This document shows, piece after piece, positions 17,848 to 24,418 of a stretch of 64,000 nucleotides of DNA. The position numbers were made by a program, and so were the translations under genes. Numbering within the stretch: position 1 is the first letter of the stretch; the number at the start of each line of letters is the position of its first letter. The stretch spans positions 1-64,000 of the forward strand of contig NZ_JVRR01000103.1 of NCBI RefSeq assembly GCF_001070715.1. The letters are read 5' to 3'. This DNA comes from Streptococcus pseudopneumoniae (GTDB taxonomy: Bacteria; Bacillota; Bacilli; Lactobacillales; Streptococcaceae). Below the pieces are notes generated by a model. That model was not told the DNA's origin, made no database searches, and saw only the letters and a list, made by a program, of their open reading frames with translations.

Positions 17848-18894
17848 TCAGACCCTCACCTCCCTTCGCCTACCTCCAACAATGTAGATAAAGAAGGGAG
17901 CACCTACCAAGGCTGTGAAAATACCAATAGGAAGCTCTGCGTTTGGAATGATGATACGAGAGAGTACGTCTGCCCAAATGACAAAGAGGGCACCTAGCAA
18001 GGTTGCAACAGGAAAAAGCCTCTTGTAATTCGTTCCTACTAATCCTCGAGCTAAATGTGGAGTAATCAGACCGACAAATCCAATAATCCCACAGGTTGCC
18101 ACTAAGACTGCTGTTAGCACAGCCACCATGGTCACATAAAGATACCAATAAAAGCGTAAGGGAATTCCCAAAGTTAAAGCAGCCTCATCTCCCATCATCA
18201 TCGCATTGAAAACACGATACTGAGTAGAGAAAAATAGAAAGGCCATTCCTACTACTATAGTTGGCAGGACTAAGTCAGACCAGGTAGTCCCAGCGAGCGA
18301 ACCCATTGTCCAAAACTTAATGGTCATCACACTGTCCGCATTAGCGCCGACTGAGATAATAAAGTTTGAAAAAGCCAGAAAGAGAGCGTTGACCACCGTT
18401 CCTGATAAAATTAGACTAGAAGTCGTCATCCTTCCCTGCATAGAGGCAATGATGAGGACAGCAATTGTTGCCAAAATAGCGCCAAGAAAAGCTCCAAGGC
18501 TAATCATCACTTTTAAACCAAGAATGATGCTCAAGGTTGCCCCTAGAGTTGCACCCGCAGATATTCCTAAGACATAAGGCTCTGCGATGGGATTGTTCAC
18601 TGTGGACTGCATCACACTTCCACACATAGAAAGGCCTGCTCCTACTATCAGACCTAACAATACTCGAGGGAATCTCATGTTCCATACAATGGCAAGAGTG
18701 GACTTGGAAACCTCTCCTATCTCAAGAGGAAATCCTAACCTGCTCAAAATAATCCGATAGGTATCTCCTAGATCAATCGCAACAGATCCCATTGAAACTG
18801 CTAGAAAGAGAGAAATCCCTAAAATACCTAGCAAAATAACTAAAAGTAACAGAAATTGCTGGTCTTGTCGGCTTCCAGAAAATTTGGAAAGCAT
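17848..18894 (-). CDS. Iron/siderophore ABC transporter, permease (FecCD type)
   Basis: 348-residue membrane protein with about ten hydrophobic segments. The family signatures are GAGLSMCGSVMQSTVNNPIAEPYVLGISAGA and a C-terminal GFVGLITPHLAR, the ATPase-contact loop. A single permease gene indicates a homodimeric channel, as for BtuC. It heads the operon, with AAAGGAGG before the ATG and a promoter at 18944-18972. Confidence 0.92.
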   Translation of the reverse strand: MLSKFSGSRQDQQFLLLLVILLGILGISLFLAVSMGSVAIDLGDTYRIILSRLGFPLEIGEVSKSTLAIVWNMRFPRVLLGLIVGAGLSMCGSVMQSTVNNPIAEPYVLGISAGATLGATLSIILGLKVMISLGAFLGAILATIAVLIIASMQGRMTTSSLILSGTVVNALFLAFSNFIISVGANADSVMTIKFWTMGSLAGTTWSDLVLPTIVVGMAFLFFSTQYRVFNAMMMGDEAALTLGIPLRFYWYLYVTMVAVLTAVLVATCGIIGFVGLITPHLARGLVGTNYKRLFPVATLLGALFVIWADVLSRIIIPNAELPIGIFTALVGAPFFIYIVGGRRREVRV

Positions 18895-18943
18895 GCAAAC
18901 CTCCTTTGACAGAATATTAAAAATTTAGAAAATTCTCATGAAA

Positions 18944-18972
18944 AGTATACCATATTTTCAACAATGGAACAA
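18944..18972 (-). promoter_or_regulatory. Promoter of the iron-type ABC operon
   Basis: Minus strand: TTGTTC (18967-18972), a 17-base spacer, then TATACT (18944-18949) with an upstream TGG (extended -10). I see no clear Fur, PerR or MntR-type operator overlapping it. Confidence 0.6.
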
Positions 18973-18993
18973 GATGAGAACAAATGAATATAG

Positions 18994-19122
18994 TTGGTTT
19001 TATTGTGCTAGGAACCGTAACCGAAGATTATACTTGAGTATATCAAGGTAAGAGGACAACGTAAAAAGCCCTCTGAAAATCAGAGAGCTGATTTGAGCCC
19101 GGGCTAAAATCCTAGTGAAACA
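18994..19122. repeat. Repeat copy 1 flanking cadD (contains the cadD terminator)
   Basis: It consists of TGCTAGGAACCGTAACCGAAG, then TATACTTGAGTATA, then AAAAAGCCCTCT/AGAGAGCT and CTAAAATCCTAGTGAAA. The first part recurs at 20312-20396 and the second at 20057-20116. On the minus strand AGCTCTCTGA and TCAGAGGGCT followed by T5 form a terminator for cadD (19056-19088), so the block is both a repeat and a functional terminator. AGCCCGGGCT at about 19097 is an extra palindrome. Confidence 0.75.
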
Positions 19123-19129
19123 AAAAAAT

Positions 19130-19741
19130 CTACACGGTCAGAAAAGTCTCTATCGTGCCATTTTCATACATGATGTATAGTCCAAGTAGAATGAATACTA
19201 AGGGCACAATGATTCGCTCGTATTTTTCAATTGTCTCGAATATTAACGGAATAGAGGATAACACCCGACTAATCTCGCATAAGATAATTATGCCGATTAC
19301 AAACACAAGCAAGGCCACGAGGGTCTGTGACCAATCTAACGAAGCAAAATAAGGTATATAGATACCTAAATTATCTCCGCCAGACGCAATTGTCAGCAAT
19401 GTAACTGTCCAAAACAGTTGATTTGCCTTGCTTTGTTCTAATCTTTCAATAATTTCTTCCTCTTCTTCCTCACCTTCTCCAACAATTGCAAAGCGAATCC
19501 CTAAATAGATAGGGATTAAACCAAGCAATCCAACCATCCATTCTTCAGGCACGAAATTAACGACATAAGCAGCAACTAAACTCGCCCCTACAAGTAAGCC
19601 TGTGCCTAGATATTGCCCCGCATAAATATGCCATTTTTGTTTATTCTGTGATAGCTGTGCAAATAAAATAAATAAAATAATTAAATAATCGATACTGGTG
19701 GAAATATAAACACCAATAGCAGATATGATTGTCTGTCCCAT
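19130..19741 (-). CDS. cadD: CadD-family cadmium resistance transporter
   Basis: 203-residue integral membrane protein with five or six helices and a very acidic loop (GEGEEEEEEIIERLEQ, about 91-106). The family marks are STSIDYLIILFILFAQ near the N-terminus and SGGDNLGIYIPYFA in the middle, the duplicated half-repeat pattern of LysE-like exporters. Members lower cytoplasmic cadmium. The usual cadX/cadC regulator gene is absent; instead a short leader peptide and a palindromic promoter lie upstream. The RBS is CAGGAGGTT. The repeats on both sides suggest the gene sits in a transferable or recombining module. Confidence 0.85.
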   Translation of the reverse strand: MGQTIISAIGVYISTSIDYLIILFILFAQLSQNKQKWHIYAGQYLGTGLLVGASLVAAYVVNFVPEEWMVGLLGLIPIYLGIRFAIVGEGEEEEEEIIERLEQSKANQLFWTVTLLTIASGGDNLGIYIPYFASLDWSQTLVALLVFVIGIIILCEISRVLSSIPLIFETIEKYERIIVPLVFILLGLYIMYENGTIETFLTV

Positions 19742-19771
19742 AAAAAACCTCCTGTATTGGTCAGTAATAAA

Positions 19772-19846
19772 TCAGCAGATTTTAGGAGAGCACAGACACA
19801 TTAATTTAGCTATCGCTAGTGGGTAATGTCGAACATAGGAAAGCAT
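19772..19846 (-). CDS. 24-residue cysteine-rich leader peptide upstream of cadD
   Basis: Open frame of 24 codons plus TGA, starting 6-7 bases after a very strong GAGGAGGAG. The peptide begins MLSYVRHYPLAIAKL and ends MCLCSPKIC, with Cys at 17, 19 and 24 (the last residue). Codons 19-21 hold CTCTCCT, complementary to the AGGAG(G) of the cadD ribosome-binding site at 19748-19753. The stop lies 30 bases before the cadD ATG. I read it as a regulatory leader acting by translational attenuation; expression has not been shown. Confidence 0.55.
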   Translation of the reverse strand: MLSYVRHYPLAIAKLMCLCSPKIC

Positions 19847-19910
19847 TTTACTCCTCCTCAAAACGTAGTTACAAAGTAATTTCTAACTGGAATTCGGTGA
19901 CTACTTCCAT

Positions 19911-19945
19911 GTAAAGTATAACATACTATACTTTACTTCGTAAAG
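19911..19945 (-). promoter_or_regulatory. Promoter/operator of the cadD transcript
   Basis: Minus strand: TTTACG (19939-19944), an 18-base spacer, then TATACT (19915-19920) with upstream TGT. The core promoter is built from three related half-sites: CTTTAC-GAA-GTAAAG overlaps GTAAAGTATA-6 bases-TATACTTTAC, a perfect 10-bp inverted repeat. A metal-responsive repressor could bind here. Transcription would start near 19908, giving a leader of about 165 bases. Confidence 0.55.
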
Positions 19946-20056
19946 TGTGGGCTCTCCGAAGGGGCTTGCAGACAGCTACTCGGCTTTATGGTGTAATTAG
20001 CTGATACCATTTGAGGTTTTTGTAGTCTCCAAAATTGTGACCGATAAAACCTCAAT

Positions 20057-20116
20057 AAAAAAGCCCTCTGAAGTCAGAGAGCTGATTTGAGCTCAGGCTA
20101 AAATCCTAGTGAAAAA
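20057..20116. repeat. Repeat copy 2, terminator-like, upstream of cadD
   Basis: AAAAAAGCCCTCTGA/TCAGAGAGCT forms a stem with a T-run on the minus strand, then GATTTGAGCTCAGGCTAAAATCCTAGTGAAA matches 19083-19120 almost base for base. It ends transcripts arriving from rpsO before the cadD promoter. Confidence 0.7.
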
Positions 20117-20196
20117 GATGGAACTCCTTGTGTTCATCGAACACGGTGTCGTTTCCCTATTTTCATACGGATTTCTTACGCCCTTAGCATCATGAT

Positions 20197-20246
20197 TCTT
20201 GCTGGATAAACCGTTTATAGACTAGGCGACGAGGCGAAGATTGTAC
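20197..20246. repeat. Truncated copy of the rpsO-adjacent element
   Basis: 50 bases match 20401-20450 with a single A/G difference, then the similarity stops abruptly at GAAACTTTCAGTG. Confidence 0.75.
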
Positions 20247-20261
20247 GAAACTTTCAGTGAA

Positions 20262-20286
20262 ACAAAAAAAATCTCCCCGAAGGGAG
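20262..20286 (-). terminator. Intrinsic terminator with UUCG tetraloop
   Basis: Minus strand: TCTCCC-TTCG-GGGAGA followed by T8. This is the strongest of the serial terminators behind rpsO. Confidence 0.85.
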
Positions 20287-20311
20287 AAGATCTGGTTTAT
20301 TTTACCTTACA

Positions 20312-20396
20312 GTGCTAGGAACTGTAACCGAAGATTATACTTGAGTATATCGAGGTAAAGTGACAACAAAAAAAGCCCTCTTAAAATCAGAGAGCT
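20312..20396. repeat. Repeat copy 3 flanking cadD (contains a terminator)
   Basis: Near-identical to 19007-19090: GTGCTAGGAAC, GTAACCGAAGATTATACTTG, AGTATATCGAGGTAA and the terminator stem GCTCTCTGATTTT/AAGAGGGC plus T7 on the minus strand. With copy 1 it brackets the cadD module as direct repeats about 1.3 kb apart. Confidence 0.75.
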
Positions 20397-20398
20397 CC

Positions 20399-20506
20399 AG
20401 TCTTGCTGGATAAACCGTTTATAGACTAGGCGACGAGGCGAAGGTTGTACTAATGGTACATCGAGCCGAAGCCAACGAAGTATAGAAACGGTTTAGACGC
20501 AAGATT
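20399..20506. repeat. Miniature inverted-repeat element at the rpsO 3' end
   Basis: About 108 bp. Its ends are inverted repeats: TCTTGCTGGATAAACCGTTT at left, and the complement of AAACGGTTTAGACGCAAGA at right. An inner imperfect hairpin surrounds TTGTACTAATGGTAC. The right end covers the rpsO stop codon. A 50-bp copy of its left half, with one difference, lies at 20197-20246. The size and ends fit a non-autonomous pneumococcal repeat (RUP has a similar size), but I cannot confirm the family. Confidence 0.6.
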
Positions 20507-20774
20507 AGCGACGAAGTCCTAGAGAGTTGATCAACTCACGGTAACGGTTAACGTCGTTTTTACGCAAGTATGCAAGCAAGTTACGACGGCGACCGATTTT
20601 TTTCATCAATCCACGGTAAGTAGCGTGGTCTTTTTTGTGTTGTTTGATGTGTTCGTTAAGGTGGTTGATTTCCCAAGTAAGGACAGCAACTTGAACCTCT
20701 ACTGAACCTGTATCACCTTCGTGACGTGCATATTGTGCGATAATTTCATTTTTTTTCTCTTTTGAGATTGCCAT
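20505..20774 (-). CDS. rpsO: 30S ribosomal protein S15
   Basis: 89 residues, the universal length. It binds 16S rRNA helices h20-h22 early in small-subunit assembly. The [21 protein letters not shown] and [10 protein letters not shown] segments are the RNA-contact signatures. The RBS is AAAAAGGAG. It is monocistronic, driven by the promoter at 20865-20893, and followed by several terminators in series. Confidence 0.98.
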   Translation of the reverse strand: MAISKEKKNEIIAQYARHEGDTGSVEVQVAVLTWEINHLNEHIKQHKKDHATYRGLMKKIGRRRNLLAYLRKNDVNRYRELINSLGLRR

Positions 20775-20864
20775 GATGTTTCTCCTTTTTATTTGGCTTC
20801 ATCCGAGTGACAGGTTGGCATGCCTGTAACCAAGAAGAAGTTATTTGTCTTTACGACAATCCCT
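20775..20864 (-). promoter_or_regulatory. rpsO 5' leader, possible S15-binding structure
   Basis: The roughly 85-base leader can fold GGTTACAGG with CCAACCTGT, followed by CACTCGG. S15 represses its own mRNA through such leader structures in several bacteria. I cannot verify a match to a known S15 motif. Confidence 0.35.
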
Positions 20865-20893
20865 ATTCTACCAATAACTAACTTCTTTGTCAA
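20865..20893 (-). promoter_or_regulatory. Promoter of rpsO
   Basis: Minus strand: consensus TTGACA (20888-20893), a 17-base spacer and TAGAAT (20865-20870). It stands back to back with the rightward promoter at 20898-20927. Confidence 0.85.
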
Positions 20894-20897
20894 CAGA

Positions 20898-20927
20898 TTT
20901 ACTTTCTTGTTTTAAATATGCTATAAT
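20898..20927 (+). promoter_or_regulatory. Promoter of the first small membrane gene
   Basis: TTTACT, 18 bases, then TATAAT with an upstream TGC (extended -10). The exact copy for the second gene lies at 21652-21681. Confidence 0.7.
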
Positions 20928-20978
20928 AATCATAGCAAGAAATCTAAGTTGTTTGTTTTTTAAAACGAGGTGATTATC

Positions 20979-21341
20979 ATGCCTAGATTCTATTCCCATC
21001 TCCCCTACTATTTGGTCATCTTTTTCTTTTATTGGCCTCTTTATGAATTATTTTCACTGCTCTCATCCGGTTCCAATCTGCTAGGACTCTATCTTCTAAA
21101 TATCTTTATCTTTTCTCCGTTAGTAACCTTCAGCATTTCTCTTATTTACGGTTACCGTTTTCCTTTTTCCCTTCGGTGGTTATTTGATATTGGATTGCTC
21201 TTTTGCGTTACTATCATTCCTTTCCACGATTTTAGCATTGTCTACTTCCTAGCCTATGAAATCCTTTCTCTACTTGGTATGAGCACTGGCGTTTTTATCA
21301 AATATCTTCGAGATAAAAGGAAAAATATACAAAAATCTTAA
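20979..21341 (+). CDS. Small four-helix membrane protein, copy A
   Basis: 120 residues with about four hydrophobic segments separated by short basic loops (YGYRFPFSLRW, KYLRDKRKN). It is paralogous to the next gene: MPRFYSHLPYY starts both, and FSLxWLxxxGLLFCxTI and the C-terminal GMxxGxxIK recur. The family is not recognised. I use the ATG because ACGAGG stands 8 bases before it; the in-frame GTG three codons upstream overlaps that site. It is followed by a degenerate T-box that retains its terminator. Confidence 0.75.
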   Translation: MPRFYSHLPYYLVIFFFYWPLYELFSLLSSGSNLLGLYLLNIFIFSPLVTFSISLIYGYRFPFSLRWLFDIGLLFCVTIIPFHDFSIVYFLAYEILSLLGMSTGVFIKYLRDKRKNIQKS

Positions 21342-21580
21342 TTTTTCAATCATACTATAATCCATAGAGACAAGTCACTTAGTCCCTTTCTGCTAGATAG
21401 TACGTATTGCTGGAAACGCATAGAATGACTAAACTGATACTACTCTTGAGTTTTTATGAAAACATAAAACAGTGCCCATGTTAGAAGCAATCACAGGTGT
21501 CAAAGTTTTTGTTGTACACAAATAAATGTGGGTGTACATTACGACATCCTTTTGAAGATGTTGCTTTTTGTTTTTCTAGC
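21342..21580 (+). pseudogene. Degenerate threonine T-box leader, copy A
   Basis: Stem I still matches the functional copy (AGAGACAAGTCACTTAGTCCCTTTC, CTGGAAACGCATAGA, CTGATACTACTCT, with the ACT at 21439-21441). The T-box bulge sequence AGGTGGAACCACG has become ATGTGGGTGTACATTACG, and the extended -10 TGC has changed to TAC. The terminator stem (GACATC/GATGTT and T5, 21542-21570) remains. It probably acts now only as a terminator for the gene before it. Confidence 0.7.
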
Positions 21581-21618
21581 TTTGACTATCCTCTATCCTT
21601 ATTTTCAAAATAGGGTTT

Positions 21619-21647
21619 ATTCTACCAATAACTAACTTCTTTGTCAA
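21619..21647 (-). promoter_or_regulatory. Duplicated rpsO-type promoter without rpsO
   Basis: Minus strand: TTGACA (21642-21647), a 17-base spacer and TAGAAT (21619-21624), identical to the rpsO promoter. It now points leftward into the degenerate T-box and the copy A gene, so any transcript would be antisense. Confidence 0.6.
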
Positions 21648-21732
21648 CAGATTTACTTTCTTGTTTTAAATATGCTATAATAATCATAGCAAGAAATCTA
21701 AGTTGTTTGTTTTTTAAAACGAGGTGATTATC

Positions 21733-22077
21733 ATGCCTAGATTCTATTCCCATCTCCCCTACTATCTGGTCATATTTTTCTTTTATTGGCCACTCTATCA
21801 GTTGTTATCACTAATCATTTCTGACCCCCTTTTTCTCAAGAGTCTCTACGTAAATAATATTCTCTTCTTTACACCTCTGGTAATCTTGATTATATCGCTA
21901 CTCTATAGCTACCGTTTCCGTTTCTCACTTTGGTGGTTAATTGGTAACGGACTGCTCTTTTGCTTTACTATCATAACCTTTGGTGAGTTTATACTAATTT
22001 ACTTGCTAATCTATGAAACCTTGGCTCTGGTAGGCATGGCTTCCGGTATTGGCATCAAGCATATTCTACAAAAATGA
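21733..22077 (+). CDS. Small four-helix membrane protein, copy B
   Basis: 114 residues, paralogue of the preceding gene and of unknown function. The first 11 residues and the promoter/RBS region are identical; the rest is roughly half identical, so the copies have diverged under some constraint (open frames and helix pattern are kept). The ATG follows ACGAGG; the GTG three codons earlier is rejected for the same reason as in copy A. It ends about 25 bases before the thrS promoter. Confidence 0.75.
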   Translation: MPRFYSHLPYYLVIFFFYWPLYQLLSLIISDPLFLKSLYVNNILFFTPLVILIISLLYSYRFRFSLWWLIGNGLLFCFTIITFGEFILIYLLIYETLALVGMASGIGIKHILQK

Positions 22078-22102
22078 AAAACAAAAAACTTTCACAAAAT
22101 CC

Positions 22103-22130
22103 TTGAAAAATCTCACAATCATGCTATAAT
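22103..22130 (+). promoter_or_regulatory. Promoter of the thrS T-box transcript
   Basis: TTGAAA, a 16-base spacer and TATAAT with upstream TGC. Confidence 0.75.
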
Positions 22131-22135
22131 AATCC

Positions 22136-22345
22136 ATAGAGACAAGTCACTTAGTCCCTTTCTACTAGAGAGTGCGTGGTTGCTGGAAACGCATAGAGAG
22201 CCTAAACTGATACTACTCTACTGACTTTTATGAAAACATAAAACGGTGGCCACGTTAGAGCCAATCAGAGGTGTCCCTCTCTTTTGAGGAACATAAATGA
22301 AGGTGGAACCACGTTGCGACGTCCTTTCGAGGATGTCGCTTTTTG
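22136..22345 (+). ncRNA. Threonyl T-box riboswitch (thrS leader)
   Basis: The leader senses uncharged tRNA-Thr. The T-box AGGTGGAACCACG is at 22301-22313 and can pair within an antiterminator. The competing terminator is GCGACGTCC/GGATGTCGC (22316-22339) plus T5. Stem I begins AGAGACAAGTC, and the likely specifier is the ACT (Thr) at 22212-22214 in CTGATACTACTCT. When tRNA-Thr is uncharged, antitermination allows thrS expression. Confidence 0.92.
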
Positions 22346-22428
22346 TTTTTCTAGCTTTCACAGTCCTCTGTCCCTGTTTTCAGAATAGGGTTAACACATT
22401 CGTCAATAATATAAGTAAGGAGAACATC

Positions 22429-24372
22429 ATGATTAACATTACTTTCCCAGATGGCGCTGTTCGTGAATTCGAATCTGGCGTTACAACTTTTGAAATTGCC
22501 CAATCGATCAGCAATTCCCTAGCTAAAAAGGCCTTGGCTGGTAAATTCAACGGCAAACTCATCGACACTACTCGTGCTATCACTGAAGATGGAAGCATCG
22601 AAATTGTGACACCTGATCACGAAGATGCCCTTCCAATCTTGCGTCACTCAGCTGCTCACTTGTTCGCCCAAGCAGCTCGTCGTCTTTTCCCAGACATTCA
22701 CTTGGGAGTTGGTCCAGCCATCGAAGATGGTTTCTACTACGATACTGACAACACAGCTGGTCAAATCTCTAACGAAGACCTTCCTCGTATCGAAGAAGAA
22801 ATGCAAAAAATTGTCAAAGAAAACTTCCCATCAATCCGTGAAGAAGTTACTAAAGACGAGGCACGTGAAATCTTCAAGAACGACCCTTACAAATTAGAAT
22901 TGATTGAAGAACACTCAGAAGACGAAGGTGGTTTGACCATCTACCGTCAGGGTGAATATGTAGACCTTTGCCGTGGCCCACACGTCCCATCAACAGACCG
23001 TATCCAAATCTTCCACCTTCTCCATGTAGCAGGTGCTTACTGGCGTGGAAATAGCGACAACGCTATGATGCAACGTATCTACGGTACAGCTTGGTTTGAC
23101 AAGAAAGACTTGAAGAACTACCTTCAAATGCGTGAAGAAGCTAAGGAACGTGATCACCGTAAACTTGGTAAAGAGCTTGACCTCTTCATGATTTCTCAAG
23201 AGGTTGGTCAAGGGCTTCCATTCTGGTTGCCAAATGGTGCGACTATTCGTCGTGAGTTGGAACGCTACATCGTAGACAAAGAGTTGGCTTCTGGCTATCA
23301 ACACGTTTACACTCCCCCACTTGCTTCTGTTGAACTTTACAAGACTTCTGGTCACTGGGATCATTACCAAGAAGACATGTTCCCAACTATGGATATGGGT
23401 GACGGGGAAGAATTTGTCCTTCGTCCAATGAACTGCCCACACCACATCCAAGTCTTCAAACATCATGTTCACTCATACCGTGAGTTGCCAATCCGTATCG
23501 CTGAAATCGGTATGATGCACCGTTATGAAAAATCTGGTGCCCTCACTGGTCTTCAACGTGTACGTGAAATGTCACTCAACGACGGTCACCTCTTTGTGAC
23601 TCCAGAACAAATCCAAGAAGAATTCCAACGCGCCCTTCAGTTGATTATCGATGTTTATGAAGATTTCAACTTGACTGAATATCGCTTCCGCCTCTCTCTT
23701 CGTGACCCTCAAGATACTCACAAATACTTTGATAACGATGAGATGTGGGAAAATGCCCAAACCATGCTTCGTGCAGCCCTTGATGAAATGGGCGTGGATT
23801 ACTTTGAAGCCGAAGGTGAAGCAGCCTTCTACGGACCAAAATTGGATATTCAAGTTAAGACCGCTCTTGGAAAAGAAGAAACTCTTTCTACTATCCAACT
23901 TGACTTCTTGCTTCCAGAACGCTTCGACCTTAAATACATCGGAGCTGATGGCGAAGAGCACCGTCCAGTTATGATCCACCGTGGAGTTATCTCAACTATG
24001 GAACGCTTCACAGCTATCTTGATTGAGAACTACAAGGGTGCCTTCCCAACATGGCTTGCACCACACCAAGTAACCCTCATCCCAGTATCTAACGAGAAAC
24101 ACGTTGACTACGCTTGGGAAGTGGCGAAGAAACTCCGTGACCGCGGTGTTCGTGCCGACGTAGATGAGCGCAATGAAAAAATGCAGTTCAAGATCCGTGC
24201 TTCACAAACCAGCAAGATTCCTTACCAATTGATTGTTGGAGATAAGGAAATGGAAGACGGAACTGTTAACGTTCGCCGCTATGGCCAAAAAGAAACACAA
24301 ACTGTCTCAGTAGATGATTTTGTTCAAGCTATCCTAGCTGATATCGCCAACAAATCACGCGTTGAGAAATAA
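22429..24372 (+). CDS. thrS: Threonyl-tRNA synthetase
   Basis: 647-residue class II synthetase charging tRNA-Thr. In order: TGS domain (1-62), editing domain with [11 protein letters not shown] (about 75-85), catalytic core with the zinc-site cysteine in MNCPHH and GLQRVREM of motif 2, and a C-terminal anticodon-binding domain (HQVTLIPVS on). The start is MINITFPDG after AAGGAGAACATC; the open frame runs 44 codons further upstream, but that stretch is the T-box terminator. Confidence 0.97.
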   Translation: MINITFPDGAVREFESGVTTFEIAQSISNSLAKKALAGKFNGKLIDTTRAITEDGSIEIVTPDHEDALPILRHSAAHLFAQAARRLFPDIHLGVGPAIEDGFYYDTDNTAGQISNEDLPRIEEEMQKIVKENFPSIREEVTKDEAREIFKNDPYKLELIEEHSEDEGGLTIYRQGEYVDLCRGPHVPSTDRIQIFHLLHVAGAYWRGNSDNAMMQRIYGTAWFDKKDLKNYLQMREEAKERDHRKLGKELDLFMISQEVGQGLPFWLPNGATIRRELERYIVDKELASGYQHVYTPPLASVELYKTSGHWDHYQEDMFPTMDMGDGEEFVLRPMNCPHHIQVFKHHVHSYRELPIRIAEIGMMHRYEKSGALTGLQRVREMSLNDGHLFVTPEQIQEEFQRALQLIIDVYEDFNLTEYRFRLSLRDPQDTHKYFDNDEMWENAQTMLRAALDEMGVDYFEAEGEAAFYGPKLDIQVKTALGKEETLSTIQLDFLLPERFDLKYIGADGEEHRPVMIHRGVISTMERFTAILIENYKGAFPTWLAPHQVTLIPVSNEKHVDYAWEVAKKLRDRGVRADVDERNEKMQFKIRASQTSKIPYQLIVGDKEMEDGTVNVRRYGQKETQTVSVDDFVQAILADIANKSRVEK

Positions 24373-24383
24373 GAGTCTAGCAT

Positions 24384-24408
24384 AAAAGCCTCCGATTGGA
24401 GGCTTTTT
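24384..24408 (+). terminator. Intrinsic terminator of thrS
   Basis: AAAGCCTCC-GATT-GGAGGCTTTTT: a 9-bp stem with a T-run, between convergent thrS and the histidine kinase gene. Confidence 0.9.
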
Positions 24409-24418
24409 ACGTCTCTTC

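Larger units (their letters stand above)
20117..20398. other. Gene-free stretch downstream of rpsO
   Basis: No convincing open frame. It holds a truncated copy of the rpsO-adjacent inverted-repeat element (20197-20246), a strong UUCG-loop terminator on the minus strand (20262-20286), and repeat copy 3 with another terminator (20312-20396). Between 20120 and 20195 I see only unique AT-rich sequence. Confidence 0.6.
20865..21617. repeat. Tandem duplication, copy A
   Basis: Spans divergent promoters, a small membrane gene and a T-box leader. Copy B begins at about 21618. The first 150 bases (promoters to the seventh codon or so) are nearly identical at a period of 754 bases, and the later parts have diverged. 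The junction is at about 21617/21618, where CAAAATAGGGTTT runs into ATTCTACCAATAAC. Confidence 0.85.
21618..22392. repeat. Tandem duplication, copy B
   Basis: The second unit runs from the duplicated promoters through the second membrane gene to the functional T-box, ending at CAGAATAGGGTT. It is longer than copy A by about 20 bases because of indels in the T-box. Confidence 0.85.

Noticed and set aside
20032-20056. GTTTTTGTAGTCTCCAAAATTG looked like a CRISPR repeat.
   Set aside because: It is one arm of a single inverted repeat (TTGAGGTTTT/AAAACCTCAA), not a tandem array with spacers, and no cas gene is present.
20970-20978. GTG start three codons before the copy A membrane gene.
   Set aside because: It overlaps the ACGAGG ribosome-binding site, so the ATG at 20979 is the start; the same holds for the second copy.
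22297-22428. An in-frame 44-codon extension of thrS.
   Set aside because: It covers the T-box and its terminator. The AAGGAG and TGS-domain start at 22429 are clear.
23572-23979. A 135-codon open frame on the minus strand within thrS.
   Set aside because: It lies antisense to a well-conserved gene with no ribosome-binding site; long antisense frames are expected here from codon bias.
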